Notes: a model not told the origin generated them from the sequence alone. DNA of 64,000 bases from Liriodendron chinense (GCA_003013855.2 PVNU02002828.1:268501-332500), one strand, 5' to 3'. Shown: positions 10,431 through 20,724, numbered from the stretch's first letter. Numbers and translations are program-made.

Positions 10431-10665
10431 TAAAGAGAAAATAATCGAGCTTACGTTGAACCGATTTGGATCTGAATTTGTACGGTAAGGAAGTCTTCTA
10501 GAAGCTCTCCTTCTTCCAGCTGAGAGAGAGCGAGAGACAGTTGTTAGAGATGGGGCTAGGGTTCTCCTTCTGGATCGAAGTAGAGAAGAGCTATGAAGAG
10601 GGGCTAGGGTTCTCCTTCCGAATCGAAACAAAGAAGAGGAGCTGTGAAGAAGGGGCTAGGGTTTT
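10431..10665 (-). other. Leader-like GAGGGGCTAGGGTTCTCC repeats
   Basis: The phrase GGGGCTAGGGTT(C/T)T occurs three times between 10,551 and 10,660, spaced 45-55 bp apart. Read on the minus strand it is AACCCTAGCCCC, which resembles plant 5' leaders. GTAAGCTCGA at about 10,457-10,448 on the minus strand is a good splice donor. The open frame on the minus strand is Ser- and Arg-rich and I do not think it is proven coding. Confidence 0.35.
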
Positions 10666-10751
10666 TTTATTTGTAGGGTGGGAGGGCGCGGATCGGCCTC
10701 TACCTTCAGCGGGACCTAGCTTGAGACGGACGGTCCTGTCAGGGTCTTTGT

Positions 10752-11080
10752 GGGGCCCGCTGTGATATACGTGCTTTATCCATACTGTCTATCCATTTTG
10801 ATAGGTCATTTTAAGGCTTGATGGATGGTCCTGATCTACACTACACTAAGGATTGTAATGATTTGTCAAGATAGCATGTAGGTGTGACACATTGATCTTT
10901 GCACGGGCTTTACTAAACCCATAACGTATAAATGCTTGTCCATCGACATGCACCAAAGTGGCTCACATGTGCAAGATCCTAGCCAGCCATCAGTTGGGTC
11001 CAACCATGAAAATTCCCTGGACCAAAAAACAGGGTACCTCCATCATTTTGTTGGTCCTTTTTTCTATATTTTTCAGAATC
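10752..11080. repeat. Truncated snap-back arm and CACTA interior
   Basis: GTGGGGCCCGCTGTGATATA followed by CCATACTGTCTATCCATTTT is one arm of the snap-back family without its partner. Downstream to 11,080 I see no gene. Confidence 0.5.
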
Positions 11081-11084
11081 GTTG

Positions 11085-12335
11085 GATGGGTGAGCTTTCT
11101 CCGCCAGAGAGAGTGGAGAAGGGGAGAAGCGACTCGTCGTAGAAGCTTCGCTTCCGGGACGAAGCCAAGCCTAAAAGATCGACTTGGCGCAGGAGGCCAA
11201 GCATTCTGGGCTGGAAGGAGGCAAGCAAATGAAGGGAGGCATTGCATTACGGGCCGACTACAAGAAGCAAAGCTTCGTAGACTCGACGACGTCGCTTATA
11301 GAATGCCGACTACTAGGGGGGGTCTGGGGGGGGAAGCGAAGCTTAGCGAGCTTTATAAGGCCGACCACTACATAAGATAAGCCGCCGCGGGGTTTGGAAA
11401 GCTTCGAGCTTCCCTTCATTCGCTTCGCGGGAGCCGCACAGCACATAGCTGGAAGTCAGAGGGCCCGTACTACCTGCCTAACCCTTCGCTCCGAGGGACC
11501 GTAGAACGGAAAGCGCCTTCTAAACAACTCGGCAGAAGGGAAGGGGCCTATGTATTTGCATGACCCCTGCAATATACTCCAATAGCCTTCGAAAGTACTA
11601 ATCGCTTTCGAAAGTACCAATAGCCTTAAATTAAAGGCTAAAAGTCTTTCTGTGCGAGGATTCTTTTTTTTTTAATGGAGCCCTCTTGGCTTCACTCGCC
11701 CAGAAAGATAAGAGTGAATTTTATAAAATCAACCATCTCGCTTCAAAACGCAACTATAAAGTATAAACTCAAAGGCTTTAGCGCAGTTTGACTATATAAC
11801 CTTTTCAGCTAGTTGTTGCTTGCTCGCGCGAGGCGCTCACGTTTTTTGGCCTGGTTCCACACACATAAGACACGCAGAAGGTATGGGACAACCAGTTCAC
11901 CACGGAAAGCGAATTCGATCCTATAGTCGTCTTCTTTGTTTGATAAATGCGTAGTGGAAAGGGATTCTAGTCGGCTCGGCGAAGTTGTAGGCCCCAATAG
12001 ATCAGATCAGATCAAGAGTGATTCCTCACCTATCCTGTTAGGGGCCTAGTCGAACGCTCGAGTATAGATTCCCTATGCTCATGTGAACGGCCGGGGCCGA
12101 GGTGTCAGAATACATAACACTATGGAATTTCAACGGTGCGTCCGCTTCCAATCCAATTTCCATTGAAAGAGCTCATTTAGGGAACCCTCCATTTTGGATG
12201 AGATTCCAGATTCCATTTCCAAAACTCATTCTGTAATTCTGCGATCCTCTCTCTCAATTCTTTTAAAAAGTCCTCATCCTCCCCCCCAGATGAATATCGA
12301 CGCTTCTTTAGCGATTCTCTCCCAATCCCAGCCAT
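11085..12335. other. Mitochondrial-like DNA segment (candidate NUMT) inside the CACTA element
   Basis: Base composition changes abruptly: this block is clearly more GC-rich than the AT-rich surroundings and lacks the snap-back phrases. It shows the recurrent GAAGC/GCTTC style of angiosperm mitochondrial intergenic DNA (AAGCTTCGCTTCCGGGAC, GGGAAGCGAAGCTTAGC, TTCATTCGCTTCGCGGGAGC, GCTCGCGCGAGGCGCTCACG). A minus-strand frame near 12,177-12,345 reads FLKELRERIAELQNEFWKW; I do not recognise it as a standard mitochondrial gene. The boundaries are estimated from the composition change. I identify this by style from memory, so a database search is decisive. Confidence 0.6.
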
Positions 12336-12479
12336 GCAAATGGTGGACCCTACCATGAAGATATCACCTGGTACAAGTGCTAGGCCAGTTGGCATGTTAG
12401 GTGGGCTACATCATCAAAATAATTGGACTGATGGTGTCTCACTTAATGTCCAAGTGTGGCCACTTCAATTTCTTAAGGT

Positions 12480-13767
12480 GGACTTTTAGCCTCCGTTTCT
12501 TACCAACTGAGGTGAAATGATAATATAAAGTTTACATTTTAACTATGGTTCTTACTAAATGTAGCAAATTGGAAGACTTTTAGCCTTAGTTTCTTACCAA
12601 CTGAGGCAAAATGTTAGACTTTTAGCCTTAGTTTCTTACCAACTAAGGCAAAATGGTAGCCTTTTAGCATCAGTTTCTAACCAACCGAGGTAAAATGGTA
12701 GACTTTTAGCCTCAGTTTTTTACCAACTGTGGCAAAATGTTATACTTTTAGCCTCATTTTCTCACAAATGAGGCAAAATGGTAGCCTTTTAGCCTCAATT
12801 TCTGACCAATCGAGGCAAAATGGTAGACTTTTAGCCTCAGTTTTTTACTAACGAAGGCAAAATGTTAGGCTTTTAGCCTCATGTTCTCACAACTGAGGCA
12901 AAATGTTAGACTTTTAGCCTTATTTTCTGACCAATCAAGGCAAAATGTTAGACTTCTAGCCTTATTTTCTCACAACTGAGGCAAAATGTTAGACTTTTAG
13001 CCTCATTTTCTGACCAACCGAGGAAAAATGTTAGACTTCTAGCCTCATTTTCTCACAACTGAGGCAAAATGTTAGACTTCTAGCCTCATTTTCTCACAAC
13101 TGAGGCAAAATGGTAGCCGTTTAGCCTCATTTTCTGACCAACCGAGGCAAAATGATAGACTTTTAGCCTTAGTTTTTGACAAACGGAAGCAAAATGTTAG
13201 ACTTTTAGCCTCATTTTCTCACAATTGAGGCAAAATGTTAGACTTTTAGTGTTAATTTCTGACCAACCAAGGCAAAATGGTAGACTTTTGGCCTTAGATT
13301 TTGACCAACTAAGGCAAAATGTTAGACTTTTAGCCTCATTTTCTCACAACTGAGGCAAAATGGTAGACTTTTAGCCTCAGTTTTTGACCAATTGAGACAA
13401 AATGTTAGACTTTTAGCCTCATTTTCTCACAAGTGAGGTAAAATGGTAGCCTTTTAACCTTAGTTTTTTACCAACCGAGGCAAAATGGTAAACTTTTAGC
13501 CTCAGGTTTTGACCAACTGAGGCAAAATGTTAGACTTTTAGCCTCATTTTCTTACCAATTGAGGCGAAATGGTACACCTTTAACCTTAGTTTTTCACCAA
13601 CTGAGGTGAAATAACGGACTTTTAGCCTCCATTCCATTATAACTAAGGCAAAAAGGTGAACTTTTAGCCTCAATTCCTTAGCAACTGAGGCTAAAAAGCA
13701 CATTTAGACTCTATTTTTTGAATTGAGGCTAAAAAAGGTGTAGCTAGAGGCCTATTTTCTTGTAGTG
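12480..13767. repeat. Right subterminal array of the CACTA element, about 30 units
   Basis: Units of about 41-60 bp are variants of GACTTTTAGCCTCATTTTCT followed by a short spacer and AACTGAGGCAAAATGTTA. Each unit contains GCCTCA and TGAGGC, so each can form a hairpin with a loop of roughly 15 nt. They run in the same orientation up to the terminal TTCTTGTAGTG. By analogy with En/Spm these would be binding sites for the element-encoded protein and part of the promoter. Confidence 0.85.
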
Positions 13768-14110
13768 GAAGTAAATGACAATAAATGGAAGGAATTTAGA
13801 GTAAATGCATCTACATGCAATATGTAGATGGACTTGCAAATGAAACATATACATCATGGTGGTCCCACATAACACCATTAGTAGCTACTGGCTATTTACA
13901 GCGTCTTAGGTAATTCGCATCCCGAGGCAGGAGCGGATTGGATTAGATGAGGCCACGGCCTCAACCAAGACACGTGCAGCCCTTACCAGTTGGCCCACCT
14001 TGACTGTAATGCGAATATTTCTATAGATGGAAGTAATGAGGATAAATGGAGGGAATTTAGAGTACATGCATCTACATGCAATATGTAAATGGACTTGTAA
14101 ATGAAATATC
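13768..14110 (+). repeat. Right half of the split tandem unit plus the intact second unit
   Basis: 13,768-13,842 completes the unit interrupted at 4,445. 13,843-14,103 is the uninterrupted second copy, with CTATAGATGGAAGTAATGAG where the first copy holds the transposon. It therefore acts as an internal empty-site reference for the CACTA insertion. Confidence 0.85.
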
Positions 14111-14611
14111 TTTTTAAAAGAGGATTTGGAAGTAAATGAGTGAAATGCCTTTTTAGTCCCACTAATGATAGTCTAAAATAATTTAATTATTGGCTATATT
14201 ACTAAAATCGCACAAATAGAATGATCCAAACTGTCCAAAGGTTGGTCATCTAAATGAATGGTTAAAAAACGTTGACAAGTTGCTTATTTGTGATTCTTAC
14301 ATTTGCGGCCCACCCGAGTCTCAAAATCCTTACTTTTTAGATAAAGTATGTATTTTAATTTTTAATGAGCTTATTACAACCATTTAATTAAATATGACAT
14401 GTGTGCACTAATTTGGGTATTAGAGTTGATTTGGGGATATCACATGTCCAAACAAAATTTTTATTTATTTCAAATACAATTCATTTACGCCTGTCTAAAC
14501 ACATTTGAAAAGTCCATTCGCTCTCAATTCATTTACTCATAATTTCATTTCTCATTTACTCTCCCTTATATTTAAATTGCTTCATTTTTGGTATCGTGCT
14601 TGACCGTAAGG
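14111..14611. other. AT-rich intergenic DNA, no gene seen
   Basis: There is no frame with coding character and no recognisable repeat apart from short AAATGAG/CTCATTTAC phrases shared with the neighbouring tandem unit. Confidence 0.4.
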
Positions 14612-14942
14612 GCCGCTACCCCATCCCATCCCACATGGATGATATTCTGTGTATCCACGCCATCCATCCGTTTCAACGGACCATTTGAGGATAGCATTCC
14701 AAAAATTATGCAACTCAGGTAGACCATATCACTGGAAACTGTGAATGGAAAATATAAATATCACCCTGATAAAAAACTTTTATAGCCCACAAAAGGTTTC
14801 TAATCGTCATTGTTTCTAGTAATATAGGTCCATCTGAGAATTGGATCTTCTTGCGGTTATGTATCAAGCCCTAAAATGGGACAGAAAAACAGATGGACGG
14901 TATGGATATATAAAAAAATACATCAAGATGGGCCCCACAGGG
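14612..14942. repeat. Snap-back repeat
   Basis: The left arm is ATCCACGCCATCCATCCGTT and the right arm is AACAGATGGACGGTATGGAT followed by ATACATCAAGATGGGCCCCA. The interior has AAATATCACCCTGATAAAAA and TAATATAGGTCCATCTGAGA. The stretch from 14,943 to 15,410 holds diverged fragments of the same family (GAACGGAGTGGATCTCACTA near 15,270). Confidence 0.75.
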
Positions 14943-15411
14943 TTAGGGAACACCCCACTAAGCTGTTCCCTGGGTAACGGCTAATCCGCTCTCCTCACTG
15001 TCTGGGGTGCCGAGGCGCACCTAATCCTCTCCGAAAATGGACGGGAAAGATCATGAGAAGCCAGTGTACGATCAATATGTGACTGTCCATTTCTTTCGGG
15101 CAAGAAGAGTGAACGGCCAGATTTTTTAGGCCAAAGATCCAATGAAACTCACTCAAGTGGGCCATACTACAAGAAACAGTGGAGACCCGCCACAGAAGTT
15201 CCCCTTCCTTCCTTGTGAAGAGGTCCTCAGTTTTGAGCTCACGTCCTAAGCATGATTTGGCACAGCGATGAACGGAGTGGATCTCACTAAGAAATCATGG
15301 TGGGCCCAACATAGCTTTAGGGTACACGGGCTCTCGTATTTGCTGGAAATTCGCGTCCCCACCGGACTGGAATCATCTACAGCACTTACGCACCCCGGCC
15401 TCACCCAAGAG

Positions 15412-15921
15412 GAGCGGATTAGGTGAGACCCAGATCCACCGAGGTGGGTGGGACCCCTCACTGTGATGTATGTGACTACAACCATGCCTACATCCTAATT
15501 GAAAGTTCATTTTAGAGCATGATAAAAATATGAATCAGTTCCAAATCCCAGACGGGCCATAGTTCAGGAAACAGTGTTGATTGACCATTAAAAACTTCCT
15601 GTGGGCTAAAAAACTTTGGATCAAGATGATATTTATGTGGTCTCTTCATCTAGATGTTTGTGACCTTATCAACAGGTTGGATGGAAAATAAACATTCCAG
15701 TGAAATCCAAGAAGTTTTCAATGGTAGAGATTCAATCACGACTGTTTCTATGGTGTTGTCCCCCTAAGATTTGAGTCAGTTTCATTTTTGGTATCACAAC
15801 ATAAAATGATCTTTCAAAATGGTTGGATGGTGTGGATTTAAGACACATACATCACTGTGAGCCCCACCGTCAGGGGTTCCACCCACCTCGTGGATCCCGG
15901 GTCTCACCTAGTCCGCTCCAA
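15412..15921. repeat. Snap-back repeat with GGATTAGGTGAGACCC outer ends
   Basis: The outer inverted repeat is GCGGATTAGGTGAGACCCAG with CCACCGAGGTGGGTGGGACC, matched at the right by GGTTCCACCCACCTCGTGGA and GGGTCTCACCTAGTCCGCTC. The core is ACTGTGATGTATGTG mirrored by CACATACATCACTGTGAG. The same outer module is at 30,813-31,320 and, solo, at 58,213-58,262. Confidence 0.85.
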
Positions 15922-15939
15922 GAGGGTGCGGCCCTTACC

Positions 15940-16395
15940 GTCGGGTTACCGTGGGTCTTACCGTGATGTATGTATTATGTATCCACGCCGTCTATCCGCT
16001 TTTAGATATCATTTTAGGGCATTATTCCAAAAAATAAAGCAGATCCAATTATAAGGTGTACCATACCATAAGAAACAGTGGTGATTGACCGTCCTACCAT
16101 TAAAAACTTCTTAAAGCACACCTCAATGTTTCCTTAGAGTTTATTTACCATCCAATATGTTGTTAAGTAAGGTCACATAAGCCTGGATGAAGGGAAAAAA
16201 CAAATATCACCTTGATCCAAAACTTTTGTGGCCCATTAATGGTCAATCAACACTCTTTCCCATGGTATGGTCCCCCTGATAATTGAATCTATTTCATTTT
16301 CTGCACAATCACATAAAATGATAGGGAAAAACGGATGAAGCGGTGTGGATACATAATACATACATCAATGTGGGCCCCATGGTAACCTATGTTAA
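15940..16395. repeat. Snap-back repeat
   Basis: The left arm is CCGTGATGTATGTATTATGT with TATCCACGCCGTCTATCCGC. The right arm is GATGAAGCGGTGTGGATACA followed by AATACATACATCAATGTGGG. Its right end is partly duplicated by the 69-bp tandem repeat. Confidence 0.8.
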
Positions 16396-16479
16396 GGGCC
16401 ACACCATCTTGGTGTGGATACATAATACATACATCAATGTGGGCCCCATGGTAACCTATGTTAAGGGCCGCACCATCTT
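16342..16479 (+). repeat. 69-bp perfect-looking tandem duplication
   Basis: GGTGTGGATACATAATACAT begins at 16,342 and again at 16,411. The two units differ at essentially one position (GGGCCACACC versus GGGCCGCACC). Because 69 is a multiple of three, one frame reads a repeated 23-residue peptide, which I regard as incidental. Confidence 0.9.
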
Positions 16480-16632
16480 GGTTAAGGCCCGGGTCTCAAC
16501 TAATCTGCTCTCCTGTGAGGCTTAACTATTTTAGCCTCTTTTTTAGTGGAAATTGCAAAACTTTCGGTCGAAGATGCCCTTCTAACTACCTGCTCTTGCA
16601 TAAGTGGAGGGGAAAGCCCTCTTGGGTGTTAC

Positions 16633-17721
16633 TAGGGCTGTATATCAAGCCGAGTCGAGTCGAGTTGAGGTGGGCCAAGCTTGGCTTGACTTGTCTGTGC
16701 TCTCCTCAAGTTTGAGCTCACCCTCGAGCTTACCATTGGAGCTTGCCTTGTTTGCTAAAACTTTTGAGGCGAGCTCGAGGCAAGTTAGTAGATCGAGTCG
16801 AGGCAAGCTTACCTCGAGTCGAGTCAAGCTTGCTCCCACCTCAATTTATTATAGTTTTTACTACAAAATACAAATTAAAAGTCAACAAAATTAAGTTCGA
16901 GAAGTCACACATAGATTAGGGGAGATAGTATTTCTATAGGTGAGACCCCACCATTAAAATGACCTAGCTCTGATCGGTTTTTTCTTTGGCCAAGTCACAC
17001 ATGCATTGAATACAGACCGCTAGTAATATTTTATGAACTATAATTAACACAGTACATGCATAGCTCACCACGTGAATGGACTGCCCTAATTATTGTGTAG
17101 ACCATCTTCATGATGAGGCCCAGCTAATTCATGAATTAGATGTACCACCTCCCTTGTAAAATTGCAATCAATAGCTGCATATGGTGTTCAGTCTAACCAT
17201 AGCCCCTATTTTGTAGATATGTATGATGTGTGGTGTCACCATAGCACCTATGTTTGTGTAGCGTGTAAAACACACAGCCACCATGTGCTCACCATGTTTT
17301 GTACTCGAAATTACTCAATCTATCATATATGCTCAACAAGGAATGTTCTTACCTGAACAAAATAGTAGGATTAAGAAACCCCCCAACGTGTGAGGGTTTT
17401 ATATGTCCTAAGCTTGGACCCCAATGTGTGTGTGGGGGAGGGGGGAGAGAGAACCAAGAAATAAGAAGATTAAGAGTTTTTTTTTTTTTTTAACAAATAT
17501 CTATATGAAAGGAGTCGAGCTCGAGCTCGAGCCAAGTCGAGGTTGAATCGAGTCAAGTTGAGTCGAGTGACCCAATGGTAGAACTTGTCTTGATTTCTGA
17601 CTCAGGCTCCTAAATGAAGCTTGGCTTGACTTGTTCTACTGAGTTGAGTCGAGCCGAGGCAAGCTTTTTCGAGTCGAGTCGATCGAGTTTCTCGAGCTGA
17701 CTCGGCTCATGACCAGCCCTA
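16633..17721. mobile_element. hAT-type element, 1.09 kb, with 8-bp target duplication
   Basis: The element begins TAGGGCTGTATATCAAGCCG and ends CTCATGACCAGCCCTA, so TAGGGCTG is the terminal inverted repeat. It is flanked on both sides by GGTGTTAC (16,625-16,632 and 17,722-17,729). The subterminal parts are dense in GAGTCGAGTC/GACTCGACTC. The interior (16,850-17,480) is AT-rich with no transposase. A paralogous unoccupied site is visible at 18,241-18,285 (AGCCCTCTTGGGCATTACAA), which matches the flanks joined together. Confidence 0.85.
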
Positions 17722-17744
17722 GGTGTTACAAAAGGGTTCCACCA

Positions 17745-18172
17745 TGGGCCCCACCATGATACATATGTTACTTCCACGTCGTACATCCATTTGGAGAGAT
17801 CATTCTAGGGGATGAGCCAAAGAATGAAGCAGATCCAAAGTTCAAGTGGACCTCACCATAGGAAACATTGGGGATTGATATCCTACCATTAAAAACTTCT
17901 TGGAGTCACATAACTTTTCAATTAAGCTGATATTTGCGTTTTCCCTTCTTCCATGTTTGTGTGAATTGTGAACAAGTTGGATCTCAATAAACATCATGGT
18001 GGGCCCTAGGAAGGTTTCAATGGTTACATCACTGTGCCCACTATTTTCTTTGGTGGGGTCCGCTTGAGAATTGGATCTGTCTCATTCTTTAGATCATGCC
18101 CTATAATGATCTCTCCAAATGGATGGAAGGTGTGGATATAACACATACATCACGGTGGGACCCACAAAAGTT
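17745..18172. repeat. Snap-back repeat
   Basis: GGGCCCCACCATGATACATA at the left and ACACATACATCACGGTGGGA at the right are inverted copies. The inner arms are ATCCATTTGGAGAGATCATT and GATCTCTCCAAATGGATGGA. A TGATGTCACTTCA module follows at the right. Confidence 0.85.
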
Positions 18173-18240
18173 GGTGATGTCACTTCATTAGGGTGGAAGC
18201 CCTCTGACCACTTACTCCTATGTACGTCCATGAATAGGCG

Positions 18241-18840
18241 AAAGCCCTCTTGGGCATTACAAAGGGGCTCCACCATGGGCCGTACCATGATACATATGTT
18301 ACATCCACGCAATTCATCCTTTTTGCCAGATCATTTTAGGCCATGGGCCCAACTCTGAGATAAATCCAGATCGCAAGTGGGCCATGCCATATGGAACAAT
18401 TGGGACAATGTCGTCTACTGTTGAAACCTTGCTAGGCCCCACCTGAGGACCGTGGGTTCCCCAGAGTAATGTGGATCCCACCTGAGGAGCGTGGGTTCCC
18501 CAGAGTAATCTGGATCCCACCTGAGCATTATGGGTTCCCCTTAAGCAATGTAGATCCCCCTGAGCACTATGTGATCCACATGGCTTAGGGGGGATCCATA
18601 GTTCTCAGGGGGGATCCACCACCCCCAGGTGACATCTATAATTCTCAGGGGGGATCTACTTAGGAGGAAAGCTTGGGAAGGCTTCAACAGTGGACATAAT
18701 TGCCCCCACTATTCTAGCTGGTGTGGCCTGCCTGAGATCTATATTTGGTTCATTTTGAGCCCATGACTTAGAATAATATGGCAAAATGGATGGACGACTT
18801 AGATAAAACACAAACATCAGGATGGATCCCACAAGGTGGG
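18241..18840. repeat. Snap-back repeat split by a minisatellite
   Basis: The left arm (18,270-18,430) starts GGGCCGTACCATGATACATA. The right arm (18,660-18,835) ends GATGGACGACTTAGATAAAA and AACATCAGGATGGATCCCAC. The two are separated by the 39-bp minisatellite. Confidence 0.75.
18442..18655. repeat. 39-bp minisatellite with an inverted tail
   Basis: Units starting CCTGAG lie at 18,442, 18,481, 18,520 and 18,559 (period 39), each with GTGGGTTCCCC and TGGATCCCAC variants. From about 18,590 to 18,655 the same motif appears in reverse complement (TTCTCAGGGGGGATC, twice), so the array changes orientation. Confidence 0.85.
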
Positions 18841-18869
18841 CCACTGTTGGGTAGTGTATCAAGGCACGC

Positions 18870-19710
18870 TACCTGCAGTGGGCCCACTCGTGTGCCCCCC
18901 AAAAGCTTTGGATCGAGCTTCTACGAAAGTTTCTAATAATAGATGCTCAATCACTGTCTCCATGGTGCGGTCCACTTGAGACTTGGGTCTGCCTCACAAT
19001 AGGTCCCACAACCCTACAATGGCTGGAAAGATGGATAGACGGTGTGAATATAACACAAATATCATGGTGGGCCTCATAGGGCAGCCCCATGGTTGGCCTC
19101 GATCCAATTGTTCATTGCCGTGTGGTACTCCACTTGACACTTGATTTGTCTCATACTTGGGAGGGCCCACGGCCTAAAATGATATGAAAAAAATAGATGG
19201 GCAACATGGATAAAAGTAAAACAGATACATTGTGGTGGGACCCACTGGGTAGGCCACTTGTTGGGCAGCGTGGCACTCAAATTGGGCCTTAGGAGTTTTG
19301 AATAAAACTGGCATTTATGTTTTCCCCTTCACTCAGACCCGTGCCACAGTTCTGGATGGCAAGCAAACATCAAGTTGAGCCTAAGAAAGGCTTCAACGAT
19401 AGGCAGTATTGCCCTCGCTATTTTCTGATAGTGGGGTCCACAGTGCCTTTGAATCAAGCTGATATTTGTATAGTCCCTTTATACAGGTCTATGTGACCAT
19501 ATCAATAGGATTGGATGACAAATAAACATCAAGGTGGGCTGGAAAAGTTTTAATAGTGGACATCTCTATCCCAATTGTTTTTTGTGGTACGGCCCACCTA
19601 AGATCTAGATCTGGCCCAAAATGAGGCCCAAAGGCTAAAATGATATGGAAAAAAGGATGGACGGCATGGATGAAACATACACAACACGGTGGGTCTTACA
19701 ACTAGATGAC
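18870..19710. repeat. Cluster of partial snap-back right arms
   Basis: Successive right-arm endings occur near 19,030-19,085 (GATAGACGGTGTGAATATAA), 19,195-19,245 (ATAGATGGGCAACATGGATA) and 19,655-19,700 (GATGGACGGCATGGATGAAA), each followed by ATCATGGTGGGCC-type sequence. Left arms are missing or degraded. Confidence 0.65.
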
Positions 19711-19929
19711 CCGTCCATGCCCAAGAGGTCTTTCGCCTCTTCGTGGACATACACAGGAGTAGGTGGTCAAAGTGACATTTTCAAGGTGGTCAGAGGGGCA
19801 TTTTCAACCAAAAGGTTTGGAATTTCTCATGAAAAGGCCAAAACATGAGCCTCATTAGAAATTAGACATTTTGTTAAACTATCACACCGGAGGGTTATTG
19901 CGGTAAAAATCCCCTCTCGCAAATGCATG

Positions 19930-20390
19930 GGGCGCGGTTTGGGTGTATCCGCGGATCCATCGAGGTCGGTGGATCCCTAAGTGAGGGGCTCACTGTGATG
20001 CATATTCCTTACATCCACACCGTCCATACATTTTGATAACTCATTTTAGGGTATGATCCCAAAAATGAAGCATATCCAAATCTAATGTGGACAAATTTTT
20101 TTTTAATCAATCTGATATTTGTGTGGTCTCTTCATCCAGGTATTTGTGACCTTATAAATAGGTTGGATGGCAGATAAACATTCCGGTGACTAGATGAAGT
20201 GTTTAATGGTGGGGATTTAATCACGGCTGTTTCCTGTGATATGGTACACCTAAGATTTGGTTCTGTTCATTTTTTGGACAATGCTCTAAAATGAGCTGTC
20301 AAAATGGATGGACGGTGTGGATGTAAGGCATATACATCATAGTGAGCCCCACCGTTAGGGATCCACCCAAACCACGCCCCAGATACGTGA
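19930..20390. repeat. Snap-back repeat with GGGGCGCGGTTTGGGTG outer ends
   Basis: The outer repeat GGGGCGCGGTTTGGGTG at about 19,930 is answered by CCCAAACCACGCCCC at 20,372-20,386. Inside are GAGGGGCTCACTGTGATGCA and ATACATCATAGTGAGCCCCA. The core is ATCCACACCGTCCATACATT mirrored by AATGGATGGACGGTGTGGAT. Confidence 0.85.
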
Positions 20391-20724
20391 TACTCTATGC
20401 AACAGTACGAAGTACCATATGCATGCATCCATCTGCTGTACACGTGGCATTATCTGAATCGAACGGGCTAAATGATGGGTGATAAGCTAAAGATCAAGGA
20501 GGGTGGATCACCATAGAGATCCAATAGGAACGGTTAGAGTGGTATTCCACATTGAACAATTAAAACTACAAGAAATGGATGGTCAGATCCATGAATCCAC
20601 ACAGTGCCCCACCAAATCAACGGCCTTGATCAACACATGTTTACCACACCCTGAGAGTGAATTGCACAGAAAATGCAGAACCGTGCAACATCGATCGACC
20701 AGCCGGGAACGGACGGTTGTAGGG
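20391..20724. other. Intergenic, no gene seen
   Basis: This is a short spacer between repeat elements with no coding signature or recognisable motif. Confidence 0.35.

Larger units (their letters stand above)
4446..13767 (-). mobile_element. Complete non-autonomous CACTA (En/Spm-type) transposon, 9.3 kb
   Basis: The ends are CACTACAACAAAAAAGG at the left and the complement of CACTACAAGAAAATAGG at the right, the classic CACTA terminal inverted repeat. They are flanked by a 3-bp direct repeat GAA (4,443-4,445 and 13,768-13,770), as expected for the superfamily. Subterminal arrays of TTTTAGCCTCAGTT/AACTGAGGC motifs occupy about 0.5 kb at the left and 1.25 kb at the right. I see no TNP2-type transposase, so it would need a helper. 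The cargo is a broken coiled-coil gene on the minus strand, internal tandem duplications, a PIF/Harbinger MITE and a mitochondrial-like segment. The minus strand is given because the longer subterminal array and the gene fragment both suggest transcription from right to left. Confidence 0.9.

Noticed and set aside
10958..11380. 140-codon frame across the transposon/organelle-like junction
   Set aside because: It crosses a composition boundary, so it cannot be an ancestral gene.
12480..13767. Regularly spaced repeats reminiscent of a CRISPR array
   Set aside because: Units are diverged and contain inverted GCCTCA/TGAGGC pairs, spacers are also repeated, and the array abuts a CACTA terminus in a plant genome.
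4446..13767. Search for a TNP2 or other transposase gene in the CACTA element
   Set aside because: No block with transposase character was found on either strand. The element is called non-autonomous.
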